64,000 nucleotides of DNA, from contig JADKJC010000001.1 in assembly GCA_016722465.1 (NCBI GenBank), positions 248,001 through 312,000 of the forward strand. Direction: 5' to 3'. This document shows positions 63,788-64,000 of this stretch, piece by piece. A program made the translations under genes and the position numbers. This DNA comes from Chitinophagaceae bacterium. GTDB taxonomy: Bacteria; Bacteroidota; Bacteroidia; Chitinophagales; Chitinophagaceae. A model generated the notes under the pieces. It searched no databases. It worked only from the letters and a program-made list of their open reading frames with translations, and was not told the DNA's origin. Within the stretch, counting starts at the first letter, position 1. Every line of letters begins with the position of its first letter.

Positions 63788-64000
63788 TCAGGCGGTTTCG
63801 TATAAACTTTCTTTTGTTTTGCTGATGGTCTCATCCAGGTCGGCATAGCTGAGTGCATTGTTGAGGAACCAGCTTTCAAATGCGGAAGGGGGAAGATAAA
63901 TACCCCGTTTTAACATGGCGTGGAAATACTTTTTAAACAGTTCGTTATTGGCAGCAGCGGCTGTAGCAAAATCAGTAACTGCATGATCGCTGAAATGAAT
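63788..64000 (-). CDS. hemL: Glutamate-1-semialdehyde 2,1-aminomutase, C-terminal end (partial)
   Basis: Only the last 70 residues lie in the window. They match the HemL C-terminus: FKKYFHAMLKRGIYLPPSAFESWFLNNALSYADLDETISKTKESL, then ETA and stop at 63788. HemL makes 5-aminolevulinate for tetrapyrroles, fitting the siroheme gene next to it. The PLP-binding region is outside. Confidence 0.92.
   Translation of the reverse strand: MHFSDHAVTDFATAAAANNELFKKYFHAMLKRGIYLPPSAFESWFLNNALSYADLDETISKTKESLYETA

Noticed and set aside
1..64000. CRISPR arrays, insertion sequences, rRNA genes, prophage
   Set aside because: No regularly spaced repeats, transposase, rRNA or phage structural genes were found in the window.

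Overview
The window comes from a member of the Bacteroidota, most likely family Chitinophagaceae. The evidence is TonB-dependent receptors with carboxypeptidase-like N-terminal domains, an Oar-like receptor, a BT_3928-type DoxX gene beside DUF1599 and folP, an RRM protein with a glycine-rich tail, a rpsF-rpsR-rplI operon, TAnnTTTG-type -7 boxes and few Shine-Dalgarno sequences. It is ordinary chromosome rather than phage or plasmid. I see no insertion sequence, rRNA or CRISPR array, and one tRNA (Cys).

Layout. 0-6 kb: a lipoprotein fragment, rarA, an AT-rich stretch with a CPBP protease and a hypothetical gene separated by cassette-like repeats, a small membrane protein, and aspS. 6.3-9.2 kb: a signalling operon (hypothetical protein, 7-helix membrane protein, histidine kinase, LuxR-type regulator). 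9.5-16.6 kb: a DUF4476 protein divergent from a giant alpha-2-macroglobulin. 16.9-18.1 kb: ribosomal proteins S6, S18 and L9. 18.4-30.7 kb: Nudix, DinB, FKBP, ABC ATPase, GNAT, fbp, lysC, an oligopeptide-type permease, a DoxX/BT_3928 protein, DUF1599, folP, a second FKBP, a DHH phosphoesterase and ndk. 30.8-44 kb: L,D-transpeptidase, RNA-binding protein, a Na+ symporter with a 36-residue companion and a large PIG-L deacetylase, a CpeT-like protein, M14 peptidase, gamma-glutamyltransferase, DinB-like. 44-50 kb: TamB-like protein and ribBA. 50.6-64 kb: Oar-like receptor, an esterase / ATP-grasp / YbdK-ligase group, cyclophilin, DUF2490, tRNA-Cys, a TonB receptor, a siroheme-synthase/TauE fusion and the end of hemL.

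Two themes stand out. First, a 37-bp palindromic repeat lies in frame inside both rarA and aspS and adds the same peptide to two unrelated housekeeping proteins. Second, five otherwise convincing genes (histidine kinase, alpha-2-macroglobulin, DoxX/BT_3928, L,D-transpeptidase, TonB receptor) carry six single-base frameshifts. Five of these are contractions of homopolymers of five or more bases and one is a GG-to-G loss, so they look like sequence errors rather than decay. The TamB gene has an in-frame TGA. Where a gene is broken, I list its parts separately and link them.

Regulation visible in the sequence includes paired AGGGTG/CACCCT palindromes before the signalling operon, and a 16-bp motif at the same place in the TonB-receptor and siroheme/TauE promoters, which suggests a shared (possibly sulfur-related) regulon. 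The most interesting unexplained systems are the intragenic palindrome family, the attC-like repeats around the CPBP gene, and the esterase / ATP-grasp / YbdK group.
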